From Candidatus Borkfalkia avistercoris (lineage in GTDB: Bacteria; Bacillota; Clostridia; Christensenellales; Borkfalkiaceae): 48,986 nucleotides of DNA. The notes beneath the pieces were generated by a model that had not been told where the DNA came from, searched no databases, and worked only from the letters and a program-made list of their open reading frames with translations. This document shows, in pieces, positions 7,246 to 15,561 of the stretch. Location of the stretch: the NCBI GenBank assembly GCA_019115995.1, contig DXCL01000021.1, positions 1 through 48,986 on the forward strand, read 5' to 3'. A program made the translations under genes and the position numbers. Position 1 is the first letter of the stretch, and each line of letters opens with the position of its first letter.

Positions 7246-7884
7246 CTATTTGGTTCCGAACAGGCGGTCTCCCGCGTCTCCGAGCCCGGGAAGGATATAC
7301 CCGTTTTCATTGAGCTCCCTGTCGAGCGTGGAAACGTATACGCGCACGTCGGGGTGCTCGCGGGCGATCCTTTCGATGCCCTCCGGCGCGGCGATGATAG
7401 ACATCATCTTGATGTTCCTGCACCCGCGCTTTTTCAGAGCGGCGAGGGCGTCGCATGCGGAGCCGCCCGTCGCGAGCATGGGGTCGACGAGGATCACCGT
7501 TTTGTTTTCAATGCCCTCGGGAAGCTTGCAGTAGTACTCCTGCGGTTGCAGAGTCTCCTCGTCGCGGTACATGCCGATATGCCCGACGCGCGCGGTGGGG
7601 AGCACCTTGTGCACGCCGTTGACCATGCCCAGCCCCGCGCGCAGGATCGGCACGATGGCGATGCTCTCTTCCGGAATGCGGTACTGCACCGTTTTTTCGA
7701 GCGGCGTTTCCACTTCTACGGGCATGAGCTGCACGTCTTCCATGCTGACGTAAGTCATGATCTGCGTGATCTCCTCCACGAGCTCGCGAAATTCCTTCAT
7801 GCCCGTGTTCTTATCTCGCAGAATGGATATTTTATGCTTGATCAGCGGGTGATCGAAAATAAAGATGTTGCTATGATCTGTCAT
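7246..7884 (-). CDS. upp: Uracil phosphoribosyltransferase
   Basis: A 212-residue enzyme that makes UMP from uracil and PRPP. The PRPP-binding motif is VILVDPMLATGGS. The conserved block IVPILRAGLGMVNGV and the uracil-binding C-terminus NENGYILPGLGDAGDR are intact. The start MTDHSN at 7884 is chosen because the longer frame reads through the end of uraA and GGAGGAAGG lies just upstream. It overlaps the uraA stop by 14 bases, so the permease and enzyme of uracil salvage appear translationally coupled. The gene order uraA-upp is the reverse of that in many bacteria. Confidence 0.95.
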   Translation of the reverse strand: MTDHSNIFIFDHPLIKHKISILRDKNTGMKEFRELVEEITQIMTYVSMEDVQLMPVEVETPLEKTVQYRIPEESIAIVPILRAGLGMVNGVHKVLPTARVGHIGMYRDEETLQPQEYYCKLPEGIENKTVILVDPMLATGGSACDALAALKKRGCRNIKMMSIIAAPEGIERIAREHPDVRVYVSTLDRELNENGYILPGLGDAGDRLFGTK

Positions 7885-9406
7885 TTCCTTCCTCCTTATC
7901 CTCCGCGCCGCCGGATATCGGTTCCGGCTCCGCAGCTTCCTGCGCGGGCGGGGGCGTCTGATCCTGCGCGGCGCCACTTTCCGGAGCGCTCTCCTGCGCA
8001 ACGCCGTTTTCGGGCGCGCTCTCCTGCGCGGCGGGTTCCTTCGTTCCCCGGTCCTTTTTCCATGCGTTCACCAACACGTTGGTGAGAATGCCGAGAATGA
8101 GCGCGCACGCGATGGAAGTAATGGTGATGCCGCCGAAGGTGAACGTGAGCCCGCCGATGCCCGCGACCAAAATCGCGGAGACGGTGAACAGATTTCCGTT
8201 GTCTTCAAGATCGACCTTCTGCACCATCTTCAAACCGCTTACGGCGATAAATCCGTACAGACACATGCATACGCCGCCCATTACGCAACTGGGGATCGTA
8301 TCGAGGAATGAGGTGAACGGACCGACGAACGCGCACACGATCGCAAAGATCGCCGTCAAAAAGGTGGTGGAAACCGACGCGTTGCCCGATATGGCGACGC
8401 AGCCGACAGACTCGCCGTACGTCGTATTCGGGCATCCGCCGAACACGGCGCCGACCATGGAACCCACGCCGTCGCCGAGGAGAGTTCTGGAAAGCCCCGG
8501 ATCGGTAAGAAGATCCGTTTCTATAATAGACGAGATATTTTTGTGATCCGCGATATGCTCCGCAAACACGACGAACGCGACGGGGATATACGCCACGGCG
8601 ATCGTACCGATATACGCGCCGATGCTGCTGCCCTCCGCGGGCGTAAGGCTTCCGTCAAATACCTCTAAGAAGGTAAAACGGGGATACCATTCCATAGATC
8701 TGAAAATGGAAAAATCGATGATTTTGAGGGCGTCAACCCCGGCGGCGTTGCCGATCACGGTGAAGATCGCCGCGAGGGCGTAACCCGCGAGGATCCCGAT
8801 GATGAACGGGATCATGCGCGCCATCTTTTTGCCGTAGACCGAGCAGGCAACGGTCACGCCGAACGCGACAAGCCCGCAAACCAGCGCCAGGTAAGGAGAG
8901 CACGCCATCGCGCCCGCGGCGTTGAGCACGTCGCCCTTCATGAGATCGGAGATCGCGTTCGTGGAAAGGGAAAGACCGATGATCGCGACGGTCGGCCCGA
9001 TCACGGCGGCGGGCATCAGCTTATCGATCCATTTGACGCCGACAAACTTGACGACAACGGCAATGAGCACATATACGAGCCCGGCAAACACCGCGCCGAT
9101 GATGAGGCCGAGATAGCCGAGCGCCGCGGAAACGCCGCCCGCAAAGGCCGCCGTCATAGAGCCGATAAAGGCAAAGGAACTGCCCAAAAACACAGGGCTC
9201 TTGAATTTTGTAAACAAGAGATACACGAGCGTGCCCGCCCCCGCCCCGAAGAGCGCAGCAGAGATAGACATATCGCTGCCGGTCGTGTTGTTGATCACCA
9301 TAGGTACGGCGATCGTCGCGGCGAGGATCGCAAGCAATTGCTGCAAGGCGAACAGGATCAGCTGCCCCGCTTTGGGCCTGTCCTTGACTCCGTAGATGAG
9401 CTTCAT
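7871..9406 (-). CDS. uraA: Uracil/xanthine permease (NCS2 family)
   Basis: A 511-residue membrane permease with about 14 hydrophobic segments. NCS2 family features include GAGAGTLVYLLFTKFKSPVFLGSSFAF near the N-terminus and FGGCPNTTYGESVGCVAI, which matches the substrate-binding NTxYGE motif. The start MKLIYGVKDRP at 9406 is preferred over an in-frame ATG at 9469, because the family usually starts here and the promoter at 9476-9504 lies just upstream of 9469. The last 55 residues form a hydrophilic tail with the repeat AQESAPE/AQESAPES, rich in Glu, Ala and Pro, which is unusual for this family. Confidence 0.92.
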   Translation of the reverse strand: MKLIYGVKDRPKAGQLILFALQQLLAILAATIAVPMVINNTTGSDMSISAALFGAGAGTLVYLLFTKFKSPVFLGSSFAFIGSMTAAFAGGVSAALGYLGLIIGAVFAGLVYVLIAVVVKFVGVKWIDKLMPAAVIGPTVAIIGLSLSTNAISDLMKGDVLNAAGAMACSPYLALVCGLVAFGVTVACSVYGKKMARMIPFIIGILAGYALAAIFTVIGNAAGVDALKIIDFSIFRSMEWYPRFTFLEVFDGSLTPAEGSSIGAYIGTIAVAYIPVAFVVFAEHIADHKNISSIIETDLLTDPGLSRTLLGDGVGSMVGAVFGGCPNTTYGESVGCVAISGNASVSTTFLTAIFAIVCAFVGPFTSFLDTIPSCVMGGVCMCLYGFIAVSGLKMVQKVDLEDNGNLFTVSAILVAGIGGLTFTFGGITITSIACALILGILTNVLVNAWKKDRGTKEPAAQESAPENGVAQESAPESGAAQDQTPPPAQEAAEPEPISGGAEDKEEGNDRS

Positions 9407-9475
9407 TGGTAAGAACCCCCGGATTGTAAAATTTTTTTGTGCTTTGCCTTGACCGGGCAAAACACACATCGATTT

Positions 9476-9504
9476 ATTATAACATTCCGCGCGGGAAAAT
9501 GCAA
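9476..9504 (-). promoter_or_regulatory. Promoter of uraA-upp
   Basis: On the minus strand: TTGCAT (9499-9504), a 17-base spacer and TATAAT (9476-9481). The leader of about 60 bases contains a hairpin with TTTGCC paired to GGCAAA (about 9440-9465). No T-run follows the hairpin, so it is not an intrinsic terminator; it might act at translation. Confidence 0.75.
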
Positions 9505-9622
9505 GGAGATGTGAACGTTTCGTGAAACAATTTCTTTATGTTTACTTTATTTCCCTCCGCGATATGTCTTTCCCGAAAAGGGACGCCTCTCCCGCGCCGA
9601 CGCCTGCCCGAATGTAAAAATC

Positions 9623-9650
9623 CAGCCGCGGGCGTTTCCTCCCGCGGCTG
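9623..9650 (-). terminator. Second terminator between the lipoprotein gene and uraA
   Basis: A perfect 10-base stem, CAGCCGCGGG with CCCGCGGCTG, followed on the minus strand by GGATTTTTA. It lies just downstream of the first terminator at 9665-9694. Confidence 0.65.
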
Positions 9651-9664
9651 AACAAATAAGCCGA

Positions 9665-9694
9665 CAAAAAAAGCGGCATTTCTGCCGCTTTTTT
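9665..9694 (-). terminator. Terminator of the cyclophilin-like lipoprotein gene
   Basis: The stem AAGCGGCA/TGCCGCTT is flanked by A-runs and T-runs on both sides, so it can work in either direction. It lies 7 bases past the lipoprotein gene. Confidence 0.85.
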
Positions 9695-9700
9695 ACAAAA

Positions 9701-10606
9701 TCAATATTTAACGACGCGCATCTCTTCGATCACGATCTTCGCGCGCGGAATGTTGAAGGTCACGTCCTCATACGTATCCTCTATCCAGTAACGATCCTCG
9801 ATCGTTACCTGCTTTTCCGTGGTAAAGATCTCCGTGCCGCTCTCGTCCCCTTCGTTCAGCGTTTCCAGCGTGTATTCCTCTATATCGTCGAGAAGCTGCT
9901 GGAAGGTCTCTGCGTCGTCGCTGTCCTTCAAAAGGCCGAACGTGCAGTATGCCGTTTCCGTTCCCGAACTGCCCGTATACAGGTAGAACATGCTGCGCAC
10001 CGAATTGTAGCAATACGGGCGGGTGTCCATCGAGCTGTCCTGATTCAGCTGCACATATACCTTCTGCGATTTATCCGCACTGTTCGCATGCGGTGTGTAG
10101 TAATACGTGCCGATCGACCCCAACTGATTCGTAAGCCCGTTGTTCTCTACCCTCGCTCCGTTATCTTCAAACTCTCCGTAAAGGGTATTGTACGCCGTTT
10201 CCTTGTTTTCGTCCGCCCATACGGACACGTTTTCAAGGGCAACCGTTCCGTCTTCGTTCAAAGTCGCCGCGTCATAGTCTTTTTCCGCCAGATCCTCAAC
10301 GACGTCTTCGCCATCGTAATAATAGCCGCCTCCGACCATGCGGTTGCTCTGATAGTCGTGTATCACCGTCCCGTCAAAGTAATCCATATCGATCAGTTCG
10401 AGATAGTGCGCCACCGTCTGCGGATACATGTTGCGGTACAGCTCGTATTCGAGCTCGTACGTGTTTTCGTTGAACGTAATGCGGACGGAGATCACGGGGC
10501 GCTTTGTTTCGCAGCCGACGAACGCGAACGACACTCCGAAAACGAGCAGCACGGCGAGCAACACGGCGGCGAGCTTTGCGATCTTGCCTCCCAAAGTTTT
10601 TACCAT
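9701..10606 (-). CDS. Cyclophilin-like lipoprotein with degenerate active site
   Basis: A 301-residue protein with a lipoprotein signal: MVKTLGGKIAKL, then a Leu/Val core and FAFVGC (lipidated Cys at about residue 32). The following part, ITFNENTYELEYELYRNMYPQTVAHYLELI, then YFDGTVIHDYQSN and MVGGGYYYDG, fits the cyclophilin-type prolyl isomerase fold (typically ...YDGTIFHRV...QGGD). The catalytic Arg of FHRV is replaced (IHDY), as is the Gln of QGGD, so isomerase activity is doubtful. A loop of about 100 Tyr/Asn/Ser-rich residues is inserted in the middle. AGGAGG precedes the start. It has its own promoter at 10661-10689 and is probably monocistronic. Confidence 0.78.
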   Translation of the reverse strand: MVKTLGGKIAKLAAVLLAVLLVFGVSFAFVGCETKRPVISVRITFNENTYELEYELYRNMYPQTVAHYLELIDMDYFDGTVIHDYQSNRMVGGGYYYDGEDVVEDLAEKDYDAATLNEDGTVALENVSVWADENKETAYNTLYGEFEDNGARVENNGLTNQLGSIGTYYYTPHANSADKSQKVYVQLNQDSSMDTRPYCYNSVRSMFYLYTGSSGTETAYCTFGLLKDSDDAETFQQLLDDIEEYTLETLNEGDESGTEIFTTEKQVTIEDRYWIEDTYEDVTFNIPRAKIVIEEMRVVKY

Positions 10607-10660
10607 AAATCCTCCTGCAATATAAAGGGTATACTCGGAATATTTTATTGATACTTTATT

Positions 10661-10689
10661 ATTTTAACCGTTATTTTTAAAATCGTCAA
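10661..10689 (-). promoter_or_regulatory. Promoter of the cyclophilin-like lipoprotein gene
   Basis: On the minus strand: TTGACG (10684-10689), a 17-base spacer and TAAAAT (10661-10666). The leader to the start codon is about 50 bases. Confidence 0.65.
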
Positions 10690-10892
10690 GCACTTTTTAT
10701 CCTTGTAAAAAATTTCCCGTACAATTCCCTCTTTTTATCACATTCCGCGCCGTTTTCCGCACCGTTCGGACGGAAAACCCCTCATGCGTGAGCCGGCGGC
10801 GCCCCGGGAGACGAGCTTTCCCGGACGGCGTACGCGCCGCACGCGAAAAAAATCCCGTATCCGTAAAAAACGGCAAAGACGCCGCGAATTTA
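10690..10892. other. Non-coding stretch with several palindromes
   Basis: Between the lipoprotein promoter and the rplQ terminator no gene is apparent. The GC-rich part (about 10740-10860) holds small inverted repeats, including GTTTTCCG/CGGAAAAC and CTCATG-cg-TGAG-type stems. They do not follow the five-hairpin order of R1-R5, so I leave them unassigned. Confidence 0.4.
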
Positions 10893-10925
10893 AAAATACG
10901 GGCGCGCATCGGAACGATGCGCGCC
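10893..10925 (-). terminator. Terminator at the end of the ribosomal supercluster
   Basis: A 10-base perfect stem (GGCGCGCATC 10901-10910 with 10916-10925). On the minus strand it is followed by CCGTATTTTTAAA. It lies 27 bases past the rplQ stop. Confidence 0.8.
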
Positions 10926-10951
10926 TCGTTGCCCGCCGTTGCGGGGCCTTG

Positions 10952-11467
10952 TTATACGAGTTCGATGATCGCGGTTTCAGACGCATCGCCGCGGCGTTCG
11001 CCGAGGGTGATGATGCGGGTATATCCGCCCGCGCAATTCTTTTCGTCGTTGCGCTGCGCATATTTCGGCGCGATCTCGTTGAACAGCTTTTCAATGAGAG
11101 GGTGAGCGACGTCTTTCGTCCTCTCCTTATAAGCGGATTTGCTCTCGTTGAACGCTTTGATCTCTTGCAGGTCGTACAGCTTCGCCATGATCCTGCGGCG
11201 GGCGGCAAGCTTCTTCGGGCCGTCTTTTACGACGGTAACGGTAACTTCCTTTTCCTTCTTGCCCGCCTTTTCGGTGACGACCTTCGTGCTTTCGATGGTA
11301 TCGTCATAGGTGTTGACGGCTGCGGTGATGATCTTTTCGACGTAAGAACGCAGCTCCTTCGCGCGCGCTTTGGTCGTTTCTATTTTTCCGTACCAGAGAA
11401 GGCTGGACGCCTGGTTTCTCAGGATCGCGAGCCTTTGTTCGCTGGTTCTGCCCAATTTTCCCGGCAT
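10952..11467 (-). CDS. rplQ: 50S ribosomal protein L17 with internal insertion
   Basis: L17 binds 23S rRNA near the exit side of the large subunit. The start MPGKLGRTSEQRLAILRNQASSLL and the end YTRIITLGERRGDASETAIIEL are canonical. At 171 residues it is much longer than the usual 115-130. The extra length is a Lys/Glu/Val-rich insertion in the middle (TYDDTIESTKVVTEKAGKKE...) plus a stretch around ERTKDVAHPLIEKLFNEIAP. Inserted forms of L17 occur in some lineages. It is the last gene of the cluster, 4 bases after rpoA. Confidence 0.95.
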   Translation of the reverse strand: MPGKLGRTSEQRLAILRNQASSLLWYGKIETTKARAKELRSYVEKIITAAVNTYDDTIESTKVVTEKAGKKEKEVTVTVVKDGPKKLAARRRIMAKLYDLQEIKAFNESKSAYKERTKDVAHPLIEKLFNEIAPKYAQRNDEKNCAGGYTRIITLGERRGDASETAIIELV

Positions 11468-11471
11468 AATG

Positions 11472-12428
11472 TTAGTCCTCCTTTTTTTGTAATGAAAGTC
11501 CGTACGATTCGAGCTTCAAAATGACCTCGTCGAGAGACTTTCTGCCGAGGTTGCGAACTTTCAGCATTTCTTCCTCGGTCTTTTTGGTCAGATCTTCGAC
11601 CGTGTGGATATTTGCGCGTTTGAGGCAGTTGTAGGAGCGGACGGAAAGATCCATGTCTTCGATCGCCATGGCGAGGACCTGCTGCTGCTTGTCGTCTTCG
11701 TTCTTCACGAGAATGTCCATGCCCTTGATGAAATCAGACAGGTTGACGAACAGGCTGATATGATCCTGCATGATCTTCGCCGCGAGCGACACGATCTCTT
11801 TTGCGGAGAACGCGCCGTTCGTCCAGACCTCCATGATGAGCTTGTCGTAGTCGATGCTCTGCCCTACGCGCGTGCTCTCCACGTTATAATTGACTTTTTT
11901 GACGGGGGTATAGATGGAATCGATGGGGATGTAGCCGATCGGGTGATTTTTGTTGGAGCCGGCGCCTTTGTAACCCCTGCCCCTGCCGATGGTAACTTCC
12001 ATATCGAGCTTAGCGCCCTCGTCTACCGTGCAGATATACTGGTCTTTGTTGATGACCTCAACTTCCGCGTCCTGCTCGATGTCTGCGCCCGTGATGACGA
12101 CGGGGCCTTCCTTGCAGATGTGCATCGTCTTGGTATAATCTTTATCGACCGAAGTCGTCTGTATGGCGAGCGTTTTCAGGTTAAGAATGATCTCGGGTAC
12201 GTCTTCCTTTACGCCGGGAATGGCGGAGAACTCATGCTTAACGAGACCGTCGGGATAAAATCTGATACCCTGCACGGCGGCTCCGGGGAGCGCGGAGAGG
12301 AGTATCCTTCTCAGACAGTTGCCTATTGTAAGACCGAAACCTTTTTCGAGCGGTTCGACGACGATCTTCGCATAGCTTTTAGACTCGTTCTCCTCCACCT
12401 CGATTTTAGGCATATCCATTTCGATCAT
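11472..12428 (-). CDS. rpoA: RNA polymerase alpha subunit
   Basis: A 318-residue alpha subunit. The N-terminal assembly domain (IVVEPLEKGFGLTIGNCLRRILLSALPGAAV) is followed from about residue 240 by the C-terminal domain with MDLSVRSYNCLKRANIHTVEDL and LRNLGRKSLDEV-like helix-hairpin sequence (VRNLGRKSLDEVILKL), which contacts UP-element DNA and activators. GGAGG is 9 bases before the start. Gene order rpsD-rpoA-rplQ is the standard alpha operon. Confidence 0.98.
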   Translation of the reverse strand: MIEMDMPKIEVEENESKSYAKIVVEPLEKGFGLTIGNCLRRILLSALPGAAVQGIRFYPDGLVKHEFSAIPGVKEDVPEIILNLKTLAIQTTSVDKDYTKTMHICKEGPVVITGADIEQDAEVEVINKDQYICTVDEGAKLDMEVTIGRGRGYKGAGSNKNHPIGYIPIDSIYTPVKKVNYNVESTRVGQSIDYDKLIMEVWTNGAFSAKEIVSLAAKIMQDHISLFVNLSDFIKGMDILVKNEDDKQQQVLAMAIEDMDLSVRSYNCLKRANIHTVEDLTKKTEEEMLKVRNLGRKSLDEVILKLESYGLSLQKKED

Positions 12429-12462
12429 GCGGCTTTACCTCCTTTTTCTAAGGCGTACCCAA

Positions 12463-13086
12463 TTACTTGGAGTACAACTCGACGATCATATGCTCCGCAA
12501 TCTGACTGTCGATATCTTCCCTTGCGGGGAGAGCTAAGATCTTTCCTTCCAGTTTTTCGGGGTCGAATTCCAGCCATTTGGGCATGTTGCCGACCTTCAT
12601 CGTTTTGATCTGTTCGAAATATTTGTCTTTCTTTCTGTTCTCTTTGACAGCGATCACGTCGCCCGCCTTCACGATGAAAGAGGGTACGTTGACCGTTCTG
12701 CCGTTCACGGAGAAATGCGCGTGGTTCACGAGCTGCCTTGCCTGCGCGCGGGAAGCGCCGATGCCCATGCGGTAAATGACGTTATCGAGACGGCGTTCCA
12801 GCAGGGAAAGCATGTTTTCGCCCGTGATGCCCTTCATGCGGTCGGCCATTTCATAATACTTTCTGAACTGGCCTTCCTGTACGCCGTAGATCCTCTTGGT
12901 CTTCTGCTTTTCGCGAAGCTGCAAGCCGTACTCGGAGACCTTTTTCCTGCCGGCGCCGTGCGCCCCGGGGGCAACGGGGCGCCTGTCGAAAGCGCACTTG
13001 CCCGTATAACATCTGTCGCCCTTCAAAAAGAGCTTTGCGCCCTCTCTGCGGCAGAGACGGCATTTGGAATCTCTGTATGTTGCCAT
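12463..13086 (-). CDS. rpsD: 30S ribosomal protein S4, zinc-binding form
   Basis: A 207-residue primary 16S rRNA-binding protein. The N-terminus has Cys at 9, 12, 26 and 31 (CRLC...CYTGKC), the zinc-binding C+ form. The S4 RNA-binding domain follows ([26 protein letters not shown]). In many Bacillota rpsD stands alone; here it is between rpsK and rpoA. GGAGAGAAAG precedes the start. Confidence 0.98.
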   Translation of the reverse strand: MATYRDSKCRLCRREGAKLFLKGDRCYTGKCAFDRRPVAPGAHGAGRKKVSEYGLQLREKQKTKRIYGVQEGQFRKYYEMADRMKGITGENMLSLLERRLDNVIYRMGIGASRAQARQLVNHAHFSVNGRTVNVPSFIVKAGDVIAVKENRKKDKYFEQIKTMKVGNMPKWLEFDPEKLEGKILALPAREDIDSQIAEHMIVELYSK

Positions 13087-13103
13087 TTCTTTCTCTCCTT
13101 AAA

Positions 13104-13505
13104 TTATACTCTGCGGCGTTTCGGGGGCCTGCAACCGTTGTGAGGGATCGGGGAAACGTCGGTGATCATCGTGATCTCAAGATCTGCCGCAGCCAGTGCG
13201 CGGATCGCGGATTCCCTGCCCGCACCGGGGCCCTTTACATACACCTCTACGGAACGGAGCCCGTGCTCCTTCGCAGCCTTCGCAGCGGTATCCGCCGCCA
13301 TCTGCGCCGCGAACGGGGTGCCCTTTCTCGATCCCTTGAAGCCGAGGCTGCCAGCGCTCGACCAGGAGATCGCGTTGCCGTTCATATCCGTGATCGTGAC
13401 CAATGTGTTATTGAACGAGGATTGGATATGCGCCTGACCTTTGTCAACTTTTTTAAGCTCTTTGCGACGCCTTACCTGCGTCGTCTTTTTAGCAGCAGCT
13501 GCCAT
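13104..13505 (-). CDS. rpsK: 30S ribosomal protein S11
   Basis: A 133-residue protein of the 30S platform. The family blocks [36 protein letters not shown] and [13 protein letters not shown] are all present, ending with the usual [13 protein letters not shown]. It lies 19 bases after rpsM and 17 bases before rpsD. Confidence 0.98.
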   Translation of the reverse strand: MAAAAKKTTQVRRRKELKKVDKGQAHIQSSFNNTLVTITDMNGNAISWSSAGSLGFKGSRKGTPFAAQMAADTAAKAAKEHGLRSVEVYVKGPGAGRESAIRALAAADLEITMITDVSPIPHNGCRPPKRRRV

Positions 13506-13524
13506 TGATTTGATCCTCCTTCAA

Positions 13525-13893
13525 TTATTTCTTCTTCTTCGCAACCGTACGGCGAGGGCCCTTCCTCGTCCTCGCGTTGCGCTTGGAGCTCTGCCCGCGC
13601 ACGGGAAGCCCCTTTCTGTGACGGATACCGCGGTAGCAGCCGATCTCCATCAGACGCTTGATGTTCAGGTTGACTTCGCCGCGGAGTTCGCCCTCCACTC
13701 TCAGATTGTGATCGATATATTCTCTCAGCTTGGAAACGTCGTTCTCGTCGAGATCCTTCACTCTCGTATCGGGATCGATGCCCGTTGCCGCAAGGATCTG
13801 CTTAGACGTTGTAAGACCTATGCCGTAGATATAGGTCAGACCGATCTCGACCCTCTTCTCTCTGGGTAAATCTACACCGGCAATACGTGCCAT
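13525..13893 (-). CDS. rpsM: 30S ribosomal protein S13
   Basis: A 122-residue head protein that contacts the 50S subunit and P-site tRNA. It begins [19 protein letters not shown] and contains [17 protein letters not shown], then the basic C-terminal tail. It follows rpmJ after a gap of about 135 bases that has no other gene. Confidence 0.98.
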   Translation of the reverse strand: MARIAGVDLPREKRVEIGLTYIYGIGLTTSKQILAATGIDPDTRVKDLDENDVSKLREYIDHNLRVEGELRGEVNLNIKRLMEIGCYRGIRHRKGLPVRGQSSKRNARTRKGPRRTVAKKKK

Positions 13894-14028
13894 TTGTCCT
13901 TTTGACCTCCGTTTGGATTTTTGAATGGTGTTTTGATTTGTGTTCTATATGCCATTCACGCGCCCCCGCCCCGCAAGAAAATTCGGAATGTTTGCGCCGG
14001 TAAAACGCGTGAGATCGTTTTCGAAAAA

Positions 14029-14145
14029 TCAGCCCTGTCTCTGCTTATGGCTCTTGTTTTTGGAACAGATGACCATGACTTTGCCGTTACGCTTGATGAC
14101 TTTGCATTTATCGCACATAGGCTTTACAGACGGTCTTACTTTCAT
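14029..14145 (-). CDS. rpmJ: 50S ribosomal protein L36, zinc-binding form
   Basis: A short gene of 38 residues beginning [19 protein letters not shown]. Cys 11, 14 and 27 with His 32 make the zinc ribbon (CxxC...CxxxxH), so this is the C+ form. It is the smallest ribosomal protein and sits between infA and rpsM as usual. GGAGG is upstream of the ATG at 14145. Confidence 0.96.
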   Translation of the reverse strand: MKVRPSVKPMCDKCKVIKRNGKVMVICSKNKSHKQRQG

Positions 14146-14273
14146 TTTTGATTCCTCCGAAAAATAAATGTATGCGGTCTCCCCTATTCGGCAGACCCGT
14201 TCGGGAGCCGCGCTCCCCCGCGCCCGCGGCGCGGTTATGCCATGGCCGCTCTTGCGGTCAAGCGGCTGAGAAG

Positions 14274-14495
14274 TTACGACTTGCCGCGCCAGGTGATCCT
14301 GCCCTTGGTAAGATCGTACGGGCTCATTTCCAGCTTGACCGTATCGCCGGGGATAATGCGGATATAATTCATTCTCAATTTCCCGGAGATATACGCCGTG
14401 ATCACATGCCCGTTCGAAAGCTGTACCTTGAACGTCGCGTTCGGCAAAGCTTCCACGATTTTCCCTTCGGTTTCGATTACGTCGTCTTTGGACAC
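14274..14495 (-). CDS. infA: Translation initiation factor IF-1
   Basis: A 73-residue S1-like (OB-fold) protein that binds the 30S A site during initiation. [20 protein letters not shown] and [11 protein letters not shown] are diagnostic. It follows the KOW-domain gene after 17 bases. The 128 bases between infA and rpmJ carry GC-rich inverted repeats but no gene. Confidence 0.98.
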   Translation of the reverse strand: MSKDDVIETEGKIVEALPNATFKVQLSNGHVITAYISGKLRMNYIRIIPGDTVKLEMSPYDLTKGRITWRGKS

Positions 14496-14512
14496 GATAA
14501 CTTCCTCCGCTC

Positions 14513-14794
14513 TTATTTTTTTAAGACTTCCTGCGCCGTCTTTTTCAGCGCCGCCCTGATCTCGCTGTCCTCGTCTTTGCCCTCCGCCGCCTTTGCCGCG
14601 ATGCCGCGGTAAAATACGGGCAGAAGCCTGACGTGCTTCGCGTTCTTTTCTTTGGGAGACGAGCAGCTCCTGTACTTTCCGTCGGCGAGGAGGATCCGAT
14701 CTCCTCTCACCGCAAGAATCATGTACAGCCTGCCGGCGTCCCGCCCGGAAATGCTCTCCGCGATCCCGCCGGGTTCGGGCGTTTGTACCTTCAT
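14513..14794 (-). CDS. KOW-domain RNA-binding protein (L14e-like)
   Basis: A small basic protein of 93 residues. The first half ([32 protein letters not shown]) matches the KOW/L14e-like domain of Bacillota proteins that are commonly encoded between map and infA. Such proteins are thought to bind RNA, perhaps the ribosome, but their role is not established. The second half is Lys/Glu/Ala-rich helix. GGGAGG lies 6 bases before the ATG, and it is 13 bases after map. Confidence 0.85.
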   Translation of the reverse strand: MKVQTPEPGGIAESISGRDAGRLYMILAVRGDRILLADGKYRSCSSPKEKNAKHVRLLPVFYRGIAAKAAEGKDEDSEIRAALKKTAQEVLKK

Positions 14795-14807
14795 TTGCGC
14801 CTCCCGC

Positions 14808-15551
14808 TCAGATGGTGAGTATTTCTACACCGTCTTCACGAATGACCACCGTGTTTTCGTAGTGCGCGGCGGGCTTTCTGTCGCGCGTTTTGACCGTCCA
14901 GCCGTCGTCCATGAAGTCCACTTCATAGCCGCCCATATTGATCATGGGTTCTATGCAGATGACCATGCCCGCTTTCAGGCGGATACCCGTTCCGGGTTTT
15001 CCGAAATTGGGAACGGAAGGATCTTCGTGCATCTCCCGCCCGATGCCGTGCCCGACGAGCGCCCGCACCACGGAAAAGCCGTTCTCCTCCGCATGCCTTT
15101 GCACCCGCGCGCCGATATCGTACAGGGGCGTTCCCGCCCGCAGATTTTCGATGCCCTTGAAGAAACATTCCTCCGTAACGCGGACGAGCTTTTTCTTTTC
15201 TTCGCTCACGTTGCCGACGAGGAACGTCCTCGCGCCGTCGCCGTGAAACCCGTTTTTATACGCGCATAGGTCTATGCTGACGATGTCGCCCTCGCGTATG
15301 ACCCGATCGCCCGGAATGCCGTGCACGACCACCTCGTTGACGGAAGCACAGATGCTTGCGGGATACCCGCAGTAACCGAGGCAGGAAGGTTCCGCCCCGC
15401 GCGAACGGATATATTTTTCCGCAAATTCGTCCAGTTCTTTGGTCGTTACGCCCGGCTTGATCTTGGAGCCGACGTAAGCGAGCGTATCGCGCACGATGGC
15501 GCAAGGCTCGCGCATCAGATCAATTTCGCGCTCCGTTTTGATGGTTATCAT
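14808..15551 (-). CDS. map: Methionine aminopeptidase, type I
   Basis: A 247-residue enzyme that removes N-terminal methionine from new proteins. The metal-ligand regions are visible: NEVVVHGIPG, DIVSIDLCAYKNGFHGDGARTF (two Asp), GHGIGREMHEDP (His) and the two Glu in ICIEPMIN and HYENTVVI. It lacks the N-terminal zinc-finger extension of some type Ib enzymes. It is 10 bases after adk, as in most secY-adk-map groups. Confidence 0.98.
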   Translation of the reverse strand: MITIKTEREIDLMREPCAIVRDTLAYVGSKIKPGVTTKELDEFAEKYIRSRGAEPSCLGYCGYPASICASVNEVVVHGIPGDRVIREGDIVSIDLCAYKNGFHGDGARTFLVGNVSEEKKKLVRVTEECFFKGIENLRAGTPLYDIGARVQRHAEENGFSVVRALVGHGIGREMHEDPSVPNFGKPGTGIRLKAGMVICIEPMINMGGYEVDFMDDGWTVKTRDRKPAAHYENTVVIREDGVEILTI

Positions 15552-15561
15552 ATCGCCGCTC

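Noticed and set aside
10740-10890. A sixth copy of the repeat family
   Set aside because: Palindromes are present but the CACG/CGTG frame of hairpin I and the order of the other stems could not be matched on either strand.
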